From Bemisia tabaci (taxonomy: Eukaryota; Arthropoda; Insecta; Hemiptera; Aleyrodidae), in contig NC_092796.1 in assembly GCF_918797505.1 (NCBI RefSeq), positions 31,568,098-31,632,097 of the forward strand: a stretch of 64,000 nucleotides of DNA, in the 5' to 3' direction. Positions within the stretch are counted from its first letter, which is position 1; each line of letters opens with the position of its first letter. Positions 42,543 through 52,794 of this stretch are shown here, in pieces. A model generated the notes under the pieces. It searched no databases. It was not told where the DNA came from and worked only from the letters and a program-made list of their open reading frames with translations. The translations under genes and the position numbers were made by a program.

Positions 42543-43451
42543 CTTATTGGCTGCAAGCTGCATACCTGAGCCACGTTTATCAGAGAGGAACCGCAATCCA
42601 CATTAGCTGTTGCCAAAAGCTGGGCAATTTAATTTTTTGCAAGGAAACGTTTGTGCGGATTTCATAAAACATTTTAGAGAATTCGCTTCGTACTAGGCAG
42701 AAAATTAACTGAAACTTGTACAAAAACCCGCACAACCATTTTCACATGTGCTGGTTACAAAATTTGATGGTAGATGAAGGAACTGTGGGGCTCATCCTTC
42801 ATCTGATTTCCACACAACCGTGCTTACTTAATGCTTATTTCAATCAACACGCTGTTTTAATTAATTTTACTCATTGATCTAGATAACTCTCGACCGACAT
42901 CTTGGTCATCATTTTGATCGGAATTTGACGGAGATTTGAGCGTGTAACCAGGCCATTGTAAAATATTAAACTGTCCAGTTAAATTTGTTAGTATACCTCA
43001 TGCGGTTTGGTTCCTTTCTGCTTAACGCGGTCCACATAACCTCCGAAAAATCCATTAATTTTTGCAAAACTCCCTCATGCAGCAAAAGAAAATTTCACTT
43101 TGCAGCGCTAAGTCTGACGAGCCTCTTTTGCTTAGCCCCCAAGGGGCGCTATTTTCAGTTTCACCCGAAAAGTTATGGTCGGTTTGCGCGTAATTACGCT
43201 AAGCGTGCTTTAAAGCCTGAAAAGCTGAAATCCAAGGACAATGGCACAGATCGGGTAACCTGCTTTCCACCGGTGGCAATTTTCTTTGTTCCTCGGGTGC
43301 TCACCTCCCCCCCAAACTTCACCCCCACCCTCACTTCCCCCCGTCCCAGCCCCCCTTCCGATCCCCGACGCAAGCGCTCGGGGGTTTCGAACTTTAATAA
43401 TATGCGCTCCCGAATTATGGCCACTTCAAGAGGTGAAGGTGTGAGCTGGCG
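42543..43451. other. Unassigned DNA
   Basis: The 194-codon frame at 42985-43569 runs into the Transib-like MITE and has no domain. Positions 43005-43033 match a segment near 4365-4400. Confidence 0.45.
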
Positions 43452-43685
43452 CACAGTGGATCGCGTCAATAGGAGAGGTCGGGAAAAATTTGGAGACTTT
43501 AAACGCTTATTTACTCCGTTTATTCGAAACTTTGAGATTTTAAAAGTGGTTTCGTTGGTTTTCTCGTGAAATTTTCTGCTGGAGGCACCCCTTAAAACTT
43601 AAAATATGATGAGATAAACATCAAAATTTGCAATTTTGGTCAAAAATTTTATGCCCGACCTCTCCGATTGACTCGATCCACTGTG
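43452..43685. mobile_element. Transib-like MITE, TSD TGGCG/CGGCG
   Basis: CACAGTGGATCGCGTCAATA to TTGACTCGATCCACTGTG, interior in the opposite orientation to 9133-9365. The flanks are TGGCG (43447-43451) and CGGCG (43686-43690). Confidence 0.8.
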
Positions 43686-43690
43686 CGGCG

Positions 43691-44685
43691 GCGTCTGAAA
43701 TGCAGCCTTTCTTCTCCAACCTAATTTGTTTTCGGCGCTTGCCGCCTCGGATTACGACCCCGGTTGCCTAATGGACAACAATTTGCAATTACGAACTAGA
43801 ATGGGCCTGTTGCAAACTTTCTCCAGAGCAAAAATAAGAGTTGTTCGTTATGCAGATAATGTCTCAAAAATCACTATGAGCGCATCGTCGAACTCTGAAA
43901 TGCACACCTGACTTCACAATCTGCGTAAGAAATTTCCGTTTTTTTAAGCTTCCCGCTCCAAAAACGATACCATAGGGCACGGGTGAACATTTCGTTAGAG
44001 GAGTCATTCCATCCAACATCCAACCCCTGCTCACAAGGAAGGACACGACGAAATATTCATCATATAGCCGAAGCCAATCCGCCAAAACACATGTGACGGG
44101 ACGATAATTCTAACCATCTGATAACAATCTGCGTGTTTACATTCACATTTTTCTCGCGTTGATAGATATCCGTCTTGATTGACCTCGTGCCTCGTGTGGC
44201 ACTGACGTTCATATCCACGAATTTATTGTTCTTTCACAACCCTAGCGTTCTTTGCAAATGTACGTAAGGCGAGGTTTGCCATTGACGGAATCGTCATTCG
44301 ATTTTTAGAATGTCCGGTCCTCAAAACTGGCAACAATCCTTGCAACGTTCATCTGAACGTTAATGACGTGACAAATAAATAAAACTGCTCTTACATTGCA
44401 ACCTCTAGCAACGTCACAGGGCAGGTGGGCGACCTCTGCATATTGTGCGATTTTAATAACGCGCCTTATTCCTCAAGTAAAATAGCCACAGTTTCACACA
44501 AACCGTGAAACCGGGGGTAATTCCATTTTCACCTCGCCTCTGGAAAGCAAGGAAACACACAATTGGAGGGGCTCGTTTCAAAATTCAGTTGCGCGCTTTC
44601 GCCGATAGAGCGCGCGTGTTTCGGCGAATTTAATCCCGCGCGGACCGGGCTAAGCAAAGGCTGACGAGAGTGCTGTCGCGCTAAA
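43691..44685. other. Intergenic DNA, nothing recognised
   Basis: Short frames without domains only. Confidence 0.4.
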
Positions 44686-44689
44686 GGAA

Positions 44690-44925
44690 GGAGAACGCCG
44701 TATGAGCCTTTAGACGTTGCCAAATTTCCGTTAAATAAACACCAATTTTTCAGGAAACCTGTGAATATTATCCCACAAATTTTGCACGGAATTTTACTAG
44801 CAATTAAATCTAAATTATCTGAAAATTTTAAGAGCAAATGTTCATAACTCTCTTCAAAAATAAACATTTTATCGTGGGATATTTGGCAACTCTGGAACGT
44901 TCATGCGACGTTTTTCCTTAGGAGG
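44690..44925. mobile_element. Palindromic MITE (AACGCCGTATGA / GTTGCCAAATTTCC)
   Basis: GAACGCCGTATGAGCC...GACGTTGCCAAATTTCC is mirrored by GGATATTTGGCAACTCTGGAACGTTCATGCGACGTTTTTCC. Same family as 61121-61372. Confidence 0.65.
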
Positions 44926-45140
44926 GGATAGAGTGCGACCATCCGACCGTGCGACCGCGGCCGTGGCGCTTTGAATGCTCGGCTAGCGTTTATATTACTG
45001 TCTTGCATAATTCATAGCTCAACAGTCAACACACGTGGAGACAAAAGCATGCATTACCCGGCTTCATTTCCCCGGCCTACGAGGCCTCCCTCCCTAGATC
45101 GATACCAGAAAAGTGGAATCTTCTGCCCCTTGCCGCTACG

Positions 45141-46015
45141 CCCGTTGTCACCCTCGCTTTCGAAGTGACCGTAGAGCGGGCTGATTATTGAAAACTATAG
45201 ACGAAGCGATAGACAGAGAGGATCGACATGGGGATCGACAAGCGATCCTATCGATGGAAGTGGGCAACTACAATGGCTCGTTGTCACCCTCGATTTCGAA
45301 TTGACCGTACAGCGGGCTGATTATAGAAATCTATAGACAGAGAGGATCGACATGGGGAAAATGAAGCGATCCTGTCGGTGGAAGCGGGCGACTACAATGG
45401 TCCGTTGTCACCCTCGATTTAGAATTGACCATACAGCGGGCTGATTATTGAAATCTATAGACAAGGAGGATCGACATGGGGAAAATGAAGCGATCCTATC
45501 GGTGGAAGTGGGCGACTACAATGGTCCGTTGTCACCCTCGATTTAAAATTGACCATACAGCGGGCGGATTATTGAAATCTATAGACAAGGAGGATCGACA
45601 TGGGGAAAATGAAGCGATCCTATCGGAGGAAGCGGGCGACTACAATGGTCCGTTGTCACCCTCGATTTAGAATTGACCATACAGCGGGCTGATTATTGAA
45701 ATCTATAGACGAAGAGGATCGACATGGGGAAAATGAAGCGATTCTATCGGTGGAAGCGGGCGACTACAATGGTCCGTTGTCACCCTCGATTTAGAATTGA
45801 CCATACAGCGGGCTGATTATTGAAATCTATAGACGAAGAGGATCGACATGGGGAAAATGAAGCGATCCTATCGGTGGAAGCGGGCGACTACAATGGTCCG
45901 TTGTCACCCTCGATTTAGAATTGACCATACAGCGGGCTGATTATTGAAATCTATAGACGAAGAGGATCGACATGGGGAAAATGAAGCGATCCTATCTGTG
46001 GATGTGGGTGACTAC
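45141..46015. repeat. 124-bp minisatellite, about seven units
   Basis: TTGTCACCCTCG recurs at 45145, 45281, 45405, 45529, 45653, 45777 and 45901; the last six are spaced exactly 124 bp. Each unit contains AGCGGGCTGATTATTGAAAT, CTATAGACAAAG, GGATCGACATGGGG, GCGATCCTATCGGTGGAAG and GACTACAATGG. This matches the terminus of the MITE family at 10033, 962 and 50057. Confidence 0.9.
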
Positions 46016-46241
46016 AACAGAGCTAAGGAATAAACTAAATAACGGCAACCGTATTCTACGTATTTCTAAGCAAAATTATTGAAAAATAATTACGAGCTGG
46101 ATTCATAGTCGCCCATTAGTCAGCCTTTTTCTTTCCAAAGACCCTATATCATTTACATTCTTATTCATTCTTATTAGAGTGTTTCAGCGTGTTTTTGTGC
46201 CTTGGTTTCGCAATAACGGCCGTTGGCCACGTATGTATCAC

Positions 46242-47058
46242 TAGGGTGCGTCAAAAAAAAATGAAAGTCTGAAATGTTCCGCTCCCCAGGCGGCAATCGA
46301 TGAAGTTTGGTAAAAAAACATGTTTGCCAAAATTTGGGCCAATTTCAACCATTTTTAATGGTGCCAAAGGTCAATTTTGTGATGAAATTATGATATTTTG
46401 GTTTAGACCTCGATTTCGTACAAAAAACTCGATTTTACGCTGAAATCGTGCGTTTACGAGAAAAATGCCAAAGAACTCGACTTGTAGAGGATGAAATTTT
46501 ACACTAGGGGAAGGTCTTTGTAACCGATAAAAATGAAATTGAACTAGAGAAACTCATCTCGGTATTTATTTTTTTGGTCCTCAGAATTTCCGAGGTCCTA
46601 CAAAGTAGAGGTTTAAAAGACTAATTTTTCACGAAAATAAGTCGAAAGAGGGTATAAATGAACTGTAGGCAAGTGTTAAGGATGCAAATGTCATCAGAAC
46701 TTCCTCAGTTTCAAAAAAAGTTCCAACAATTTTGCACAATCCTCCAAAAAGTGTACGGCTCGAGAAGCAGGATCGTGCTATAATAGTAAGGGGAAAGTGC
46801 GGTTTGACCGGGAAAAATTGCGTAACAAACTTTCCCTATGTAATCGTCATCAGTAGGTCCCCCTGAACAACTTCCTAAAAGTTAAAAATGGCCCCACCCC
46901 GGAACACCCCTCAGAAAAGTTAAAATTGAAAATGGCGGCCGTAATAAGAGGGTCCGGGAAATCGGTAATTTAAAATGCTCATTCTGTCTCATCATGTTAG
47001 GTATCATTTCCTATGTAATTTTGGTCGTAAATTTCATAAAGGAATTCCACAAGGTCCT
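46242..47058 (+). repeat. Mutator-like foldback, left arm
   Basis: About 817 bp, non-coding. It contains AAAATGGCGGCCG near 46930; AAAGATGGCGGCC follows near 47085, just past the arm end. Confidence 0.8.
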
Positions 47059-47505
47059 CCGGCCAAAGGGGGCGCTCCAAATCAAAGATGGCGGCCAAAT
47101 GTGAAAGGCAGGAGGTTGCATTTTTTTAAATATTCACCGAAGGAACAAGGAAAGTGAAGAGTCTTTATTTTCATGCATTTCTGGCCAAGAAACTTAAAAT
47201 TGATGTTATAAACGTATTTAATAAAGGAAATTAAAGGAAACATACAACTACCGAGAGAAACGTAAGCTCAGAAGGGGCCTTGCGGAATTCATTTATGAAA
47301 TCTACGACCAAAATTACATGGGAAATGATACCTAACATGATGAGACAGAATGAGCATTTTAAAATACCGATTTCCCGGACCCTCTTATTACGGCCGCCAT
47401 TTTCAATTATAACTTTTCTGAGGGGTGTTCCGGGGTGGGGCCATTTTTAACTTTTAGGAAGTTGTTCAGGGGGACCTACTGATGATGATTACATAGGGAA
47501 AGTTT

Positions 47506-47770
47506 TTTTTTTTTTCTTTTTTTTTTTTTTTCTTTTTTTTTCTATATTTATTTACATATTCTCCTTGTGCAGGAATTATACATATTATATTACAATGTTT
47601 GACTTAAACTAAGCTTAAGACTAGGTTATTATGATAATGTGACTAAGTTATTATGATAATGAGACTAGGTTATTATGATAATGAGACTAGGTTATTATGA
47701 TAATGAGACTAGGTTATTATGATAATGAGACTAGGTTATTATGATAATGAGACTAGGTTATTATGATAAT
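47506..47770 (-). mobile_element. Retroposon insertion with 10-bp TSD and 22-bp satellite tail
   Basis: GGGAAAGTTT occurs at 47496-47505 and 47771-47780, while the left foldback arm has a single copy (the empty site). The insert begins with a long T-rich run (poly-A on the minus strand) and ends in tandem 22-bp units. It is a short SINE or severely truncated LINE copy on the minus strand. Confidence 0.8.
47619..47770. repeat. 22-bp tandem repeat, about seven units
   Basis: GACTAGGTTATTATGATAAT repeats at 47619, 47641, 47663, 47685, 47707, 47729 and 47751 with almost no variation. Confidence 0.9.
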
Positions 47771-48373
47771 GGGAAAGTTTGTTACGCAATTTTTCCCGGT
47801 CAAACCGCACTTTCCCCTTACTATTATAGCACGATCCTGCTTCTCGAGCCGTACACTTTTTGGAGGATTGTGCAAAATTGTTGGAACTTTTTTTGAAACT
47901 GAGGAAGTTCTGATGACATTTGCATCCTTAACACTTGCCTACAGTTCATTTATACCCTCTTTCGACTTATTTTCGTGAAAAATTAGTCTTTTAAACCTCT
48001 ACTTTGTAGGACCTCGGAAATTCTGAGGACCAAAAAAATAAATACCGAGTTGAGTTTCTCTAGTTCAATTTCATTTTTATCGGTTACAAAGACCTTCCCC
48101 TAGTGTAAAATTTCATCCTTTACAAGTCGAGTTCTTTGGCATTTTTCTCGTAAACGCACGATTTCAGCGTAAAATCGAGTTTTTTGTACGAAATCGAGGT
48201 CTAAACCAAAATATCATAATTTCATCACAAAATTGACCTTTGGCACCACTAAAAATGGTTGAAATTGGCCCAAATTTTGGCAAACATGTTTTTATACCAA
48301 ACTTCATCGATTGCCGCCTGGGGAGCGGAACATTTCAGACTTTCATTTTTTTTGACGCACCCTAATGTATCAC

Positions 48374-49184
48374 CCTTTTTCGTTTAATATCATCCATTTG
48401 TTAGTTGCAATTGAATTCATGATGCTTCAAAATGACTAAATTTTTACAAGTTTCCGACTTTCTTCCAGATTAAGTTGTATTTCTCTTATTAAAGAGGTTT
48501 TGAACATTGCGCCGTAAAAAAAAGAAAAAAAAAAAGAGAGAAAAAAATCCGGAGTGGAATTCAAATATATTACTGACGAATTGGATCCATCATGTCATTA
48601 ATATGATTTGCCACTGGAAAAGTTTCAAAATGCAAAAGGGATACTGCTACAATTCCAACACGTAAAGGCAGGAACGAACCAAACGGAAATCGTGTAAAAA
48701 TGTTAAATTTTAAATTGGCAAAGAGCGAATAAATAAATTATCGGGAACGAGGGGGGAACGTTCCTCCCGCGAACACAAGGAGATTGAATCATTAAACCCC
48801 GATCATGTGTGCTGACGGGGTTGAGAGGTTCGAAAATCCGTGTTCCGGCAAATAAAACAGTCATATAATGGTATTGTTTGCCGATTGCGAGCGCCTATTC
48901 AAATGCAGCCTGCTCCCTACACACCGACGTACCACCTGTTGCCGACATCCCGGGCGCGGCTATGTCAGTTGTCAGCATCACTTGAGTTCTGATCCCGGCT
49001 TCCTGGACATTAAGGGTTTTTCTCTCTTAGCTCGCGGAGCGGGGGAGGGGGAGTGTAAGGCGGGAAATGTGAGGAAAGGACATACTGCAATGTGTTTCGT
49101 ACGGGGTGCGGCTTTTAGAGCCTTGGCAGCAGGTGTTCTTTAGTTCCCCTTCTTGTCGTTCCGAGGAGTTAGCAACCTTAACGT
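48374..49184. other. Intergenic DNA, nothing recognised
   Basis: The 91-codon frame at 48868-49143 has no recognisable domain. Confidence 0.4.
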
Positions 49185-49445
49185 CGCACAACCTTGCTGA
49201 GGAAACACGCTGTATGAACCTTCAGACGTTGTTATATTTATCTCGATAAAAAACTAATTTTCAAAGAAAATTCTGAATATTTTTCCTCCGATTTTCCATA
49301 AAATTTTGTGCGCACTTTAATCTAAAAAGTCTGAAAATTTCGAGAAAAGATACGCATGGGTTTCCTCATGAATAAATATTTCGTCAGGGAAATTTGGCAA
49401 CATTCGAGTGCTCATACGGCGTTCTTCCTCAGCCGAGCAGCGTAG
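49185..49445. mobile_element. Palindromic MITE (GTATGAACCTTCAGACGTTG family)
   Basis: GCTGAGGAAACACGCTGTAT...CTTCAGACGTTG is mirrored by GGAAATTTGGCAACATTCG...CATACGGCGTTCTTCCTCAG. Confidence 0.65.
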
Positions 49446-49997
49446 ACAGCGTTTGAAATATTTGTTTGTTCGTTCTGCCGCACTGAGAAAAAAAATTATG
49501 CGACTATTACAATGGTCCTCTCACCCAATTTTGAATGCATTCGAAGGATTCGTTTCTAAGACGTGTGTCGTAAACATGAATTAGAGGTAGAGAACCATAC
49601 CAGACATGTCAAGCCCGACAAGAGAGGAGGCTTTGCAACAGCATCGTAGTGCATTTTGCAGTACCGTGACACGAATCGATCGAGGAAAGCATATGAGCGC
49701 CTTCAAATCTGGCGCATGCAACACGCACGCCCGTTAGGCTCGAATAGTTGCATCCAGTCTTTCACATCAACGCTACTTCCGTGCATTCGTTCGTAATACA
49801 AGTGAGCGTAATGAGCCACGAATCAGAGTGAAATTGAACATATTCAACCTAAATCAGCCTGACTGTATTTCAAACTGCCTACCCCTCTTTTATTCCATAG
49901 TAGAAAACTAAACCGGGTAAGGCCTTAAAACCTCCTATGAATTTACCCTACGTGATGAAAAATATGACATTAGGTCTCACTACGATATATAACTTCA
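49446..49997. other. Unassigned with dispersed short repeat C
   Basis: CACTGAGAAAAAAAAATTATG near 49484 is a lone CACTG-polyA end. Positions 49700-49760 carry a copy of repeat C (GAGCGCCTTCAAATCTGGC, GAATAGTTGCATCCAG). No gene was seen. Confidence 0.45.
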
Positions 49998-50056
49998 ACG
50001 GGCTGATCATTGGAATTGATAGACAAAGCTATAGACAAAAAGACAAAGAGACCTTG

Positions 50057-50176
50057 CCAGCGGGCTGATTATTGAAATTGATAGACAAAGCTACAGACAA
50101 AGAAGACAAAAGGGATTTGGAGGAATCCTATTGATAGAAGCGGGTGGTTGGAATGGACAAAGGAGGTAGGTAATAG

Positions 50177-50242
<66 letters not shown>

Positions 50243-50396
50243 GGCAACCCACGAGAGACCCAACAGTTAGTCCATCATTTACCCCCTTAGTCTATATGAA
50301 CCACCCATTTCAACCAATAGGATCCCTTTATTCTTCGTATGTCTTCTTTGTCTATAGCTTTGTCTATCAATTTCAATAATCGGCCCGCCGGTTCGG
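50057..50396. mobile_element. Palindromic MITE (AGCGGGCTGATTATTGAAAT), with (CTAA)n
   Basis: AGCGGGCTGATTATTGAAAT on the left is mirrored by TTTCAATAATCGGCCCGC on the right, with AAAGAAGACA and GGAATCCTATTGATAGAAG mirrored internally. A partial extra terminus precedes it at about 49998-50045. The centre holds a CTAA microsatellite of about 16 units (50177-50241). Confidence 0.75.
50177..50241. repeat. (CTAA)n microsatellite
   Basis: About 16 perfect CTAA units expanded from the AGACTAACTA sequence of the host MITE. Confidence 0.9.
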
Positions 50397-51011
50397 GTTG
50401 AGGCCAATCAAAACACGAGAGGGAATCTGGCAACGTGCAATGTATTTAGGCTGATTCGAGTTGAGGCCATCCGCTTGCACTCAGTCATCGTAATAAATTG
50501 CCCTCTAATTAAAACCCAGGAATCGAAGGAGCGATGAAAAACTCCGAGTTGGTAACTGTTCGAAGTTGGAAGGACCTATTTTCCTTCCTAATTAGACTAA
50601 AATATGATCAACGGAAGAGTATTTCATCGAGTTCACCGCGTTTCGTCGGATCCGTCGCGCCAAGACGCAAATGAAGAGCGGGGGGGGGGGGCGAGGGGGA
50701 TCGCGTCACTAATGTAAACTTAATGCCCCCTCAGCCACTCGGGGAATACTTTCCCTCCGTCGTTTTCGGTTATCAAGCCCTCCCCCGCCTCCCCCGCGGG
50801 ATCCCCGATACTGATCCGAAGATCATTAATAACCCCGCCCTCCGCGTATCTGACACCATTTGATGTTCCACTTGTTCCGCTTTTTAACTTCTAATTTCGT
50901 CGATACGCCGGCGACTCGCCGTTCGATGGGACCTCCACACGTTTCACACCCGACTCTTCCGAGGCGCCGATTACGGATCTCGATTCGAGACGAAACTCCC
51001 GTGTTACGGTG
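50397..51011. other. Unassigned DNA
   Basis: G-rich near 50680-50700. No gene was recognised. Confidence 0.4.
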
Positions 51012-51050
51012 CACAGTGGATCGAGTCAAAAGGAGAGGTCGGACAAAACA
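51012..51050 (+). mobile_element. Transib-like MITE terminus only
   Basis: CACAGTGGATCGAGTCAAAA and GGAGAGGTCGGACA, then unrelated sequence. A further terminal piece (GTGGATCGAGTCGATAG) lies at 52080-52096. Confidence 0.6.
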
Positions 51051-51081
51051 ATCCTCATGGCATACGCAGGGTCGGAACAAT

Positions 51082-52047
51082 ACCGGGGTTATGTTGGCCA
51101 CGGGGCTATGATAACCATCGTGAGAATTTTGTAGAGGAAAACGTAAATTTTACGTTTGGATGAGAAGAAAGGTTGGCAGCGATGTAGACTAACAATTTAA
51201 AATATCAACATCGATGGTGTCCCCCTCTGTTATGCTCTGTGCTGTAACATTCTTGTTTACCTTCGAAAATAGCCCGAAAATGCGACTTTTTTAATTTTGA
51301 ATTTTGTTTGCTGTGACGAGTATTTGTTTTGTATCTTATTAATCTTTGTTTCTATTTGAAGTAGACCCCTTTCCTTTGATTTTAGTGTATGGATTAATGG
51401 CTTTTGACTCCTTGTTTCTTAGTTGGATGACTTTGATTTGAGGTAACCTCAATCGGGGCTATGCGGACCATTTTTCTGGGGCTACGTTGACCTACTAAGA
51501 AAACATACATTTTATATATTTTTTTTTTTTTTGCGTAAGGTTTCAAATCCATTTTCTTTGAGTTTAAAACGGTCCTATTTAGTGGAGAAGTAAATCTTCT
51601 TATTATTTTTTAAGTTGCTTTTCACGCCAACTCACTTATTAAATTTGATACTGTTCTTTAAACAATTTTTTTTTATTTTTAAATTTTTAGCTCCAAAGGT
51701 ATTGAGTTTTACAAACATTACGAAAGATAAGTGTAAGGGCATAATACTAAGCTTTTTTAAGTGCAATTACAATCAACTGAACAAGGTTAACATAGCTTCC
51801 TCACAGGTGGCTCACTTAGCCCTGGGGGTGGCCAATATAGCCCCAAGCAGGGGCTATGTTGACCAAAATGGATTTTCTTTTAAAAACGCATGAAACTCAC
51901 AAAATTAAAGTATTTTGTACAATGTTTTCAGTTGATTTTAATTTGACACTGTATGCTCAAGGATTAGAGCATTAAAGAAATGGCATTCTATTCTTCTGTT
52001 TCTTCAGACACAAGTTTTCAAAAAATCTGGTCAACATAGCCCCGGTC
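51082..52047. mobile_element. DNA element, ACCGGGG(T/C)TATGTTG ends
   Basis: The left end ACCGGGGTTATGTTGGCC is mirrored by GGTCAACATAGCCCCGGT. Internal copies of GGGGCTATGTTGACC-like sequence are at about 51099, 51453, 51478, 51836 and 51849. No convincing transposase; the superfamily is not resolved. Confidence 0.6.
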
Positions 52048-52096
52048 TCCCCTACCTACCGCGAAGCAGGTACTAAGTAGTGGATCGAGTCGATAG

Positions 52097-52259
52097 CAGT
52101 GGCGTGGCGTGAATTACGATGTATCGATTGTTATTCCATTTAAACCTATAGTAAAGAATCGATTCTTAAGGTGTTCGCTGCGAACGCCCTGTACATCGAT
52201 CCTTTTCCATTAGTTTGAATGGATTAACAATCGATATCGCAAAGCATGCCACGCCACTG
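52097..52259. mobile_element. hAT-type MITE
   Basis: CAGTGGCGTGGCGTG to CATGCCACGCCACTG with the usual core. The target duplication is not clean. Confidence 0.8.
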
Positions 52260-52651
52260 CGATATATCGTTTTTTAATCAATGAAACTTGAAGATAAAGA
52301 TTGTATCGTTATTTACGAGTCACTAAAACACAATGCCCGATCAATACCAAGAAGAGTAAAGGAGTACTCACTCGAAAAATTTCGCGGGGAAAAATGTCTT
52401 TTGCGCCTTGGATTGATAAAACCGGTTTTTGAACTCAACAGTTTTCAAGTACATAGCTCGGCTCAGAAAATAAGAGATGGTTGGGCGATGAAACTTACCT
52501 GGAACAAAAGGAAACAAAATATTTTATTAGAATGAATGCGCGATGATACCGTGATTTGAGAGGGAAAGATACTGAAAGATATGCATGAGTTGAGACTTAG
52601 TATACTTCCTTATCGCTGTAACTAGCGATGAAACACTGGCCGAAGAAAAAT
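52260..52651. other. Unassigned DNA
   Basis: The 84-codon frame at 52281-52535 has no recognisable domain. Its middle shares GAAACTTACCTGGAACAAAAG with a segment near 3116-3135, hinting at another dispersed repeat. Confidence 0.35.
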
Positions 52652-52794
52652 TAGACTGCATTTTGCAACCAGGAGCTATAAAGTCCGGCCCGGTTTAAAA
52701 ACAAGGTATGTGCCATTAGTTTTCCTATGCACATAGGTTTTTTTATTTTTAGATGAGCCAGAATTTATAGTTCCAAATTGCAAAACGCAGTCCA
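52652..52794. mobile_element. MITE, TAGACTGC/GCAGTCCA ends
   Basis: TAGACTGCATTTTGCAA to TTGCAAAACGCAGTCCA with the family interior (GTTTAAAAACAAGGTATGTG). Confidence 0.75.

Larger units (their letters stand above)
46242..48364. mobile_element. Long-TIR foldback element with 9-bp TSD (Mutator-like)
   Basis: The ends are TAGGGTGCGTCAAAAAAAA and TTTTTTTGACGCACCCTA. ATGTATCAC occurs at 46233-46241 and 48365-48373, a perfect 9-bp duplication. The arms (about 46242-47058 and 47282-48364, the latter holding a 275-bp insertion) are nearly identical. Long inverted repeats and 9-bp duplications are typical of Mutator-like elements. No transposase is encoded. Confidence 0.85.
47282..48364 (-). repeat. 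Mutator-like foldback, right arm
   Basis: Mirror of the left arm, interrupted at 47506-47770. The frame at 47763-47978 is non-coding arm sequence. Confidence 0.8.

Noticed and set aside
42985..43569. 194-codon frame
   Set aside because: It continues into a Transib-like MITE and has no recognisable domain.
45141..46015. Possible CRISPR-like array of direct repeats
   Set aside because: The units are contiguous 124-bp tandem repeats without unique spacers in a eukaryotic genome; they derive from a MITE end.
50177..50241. (CTAA)n as telomere-like repeat
   Set aside because: Insect telomeres are typically TTAGG; this is a perfect CTAA microsatellite inside a MITE, expanded from its own AGACTAACTA sequence.
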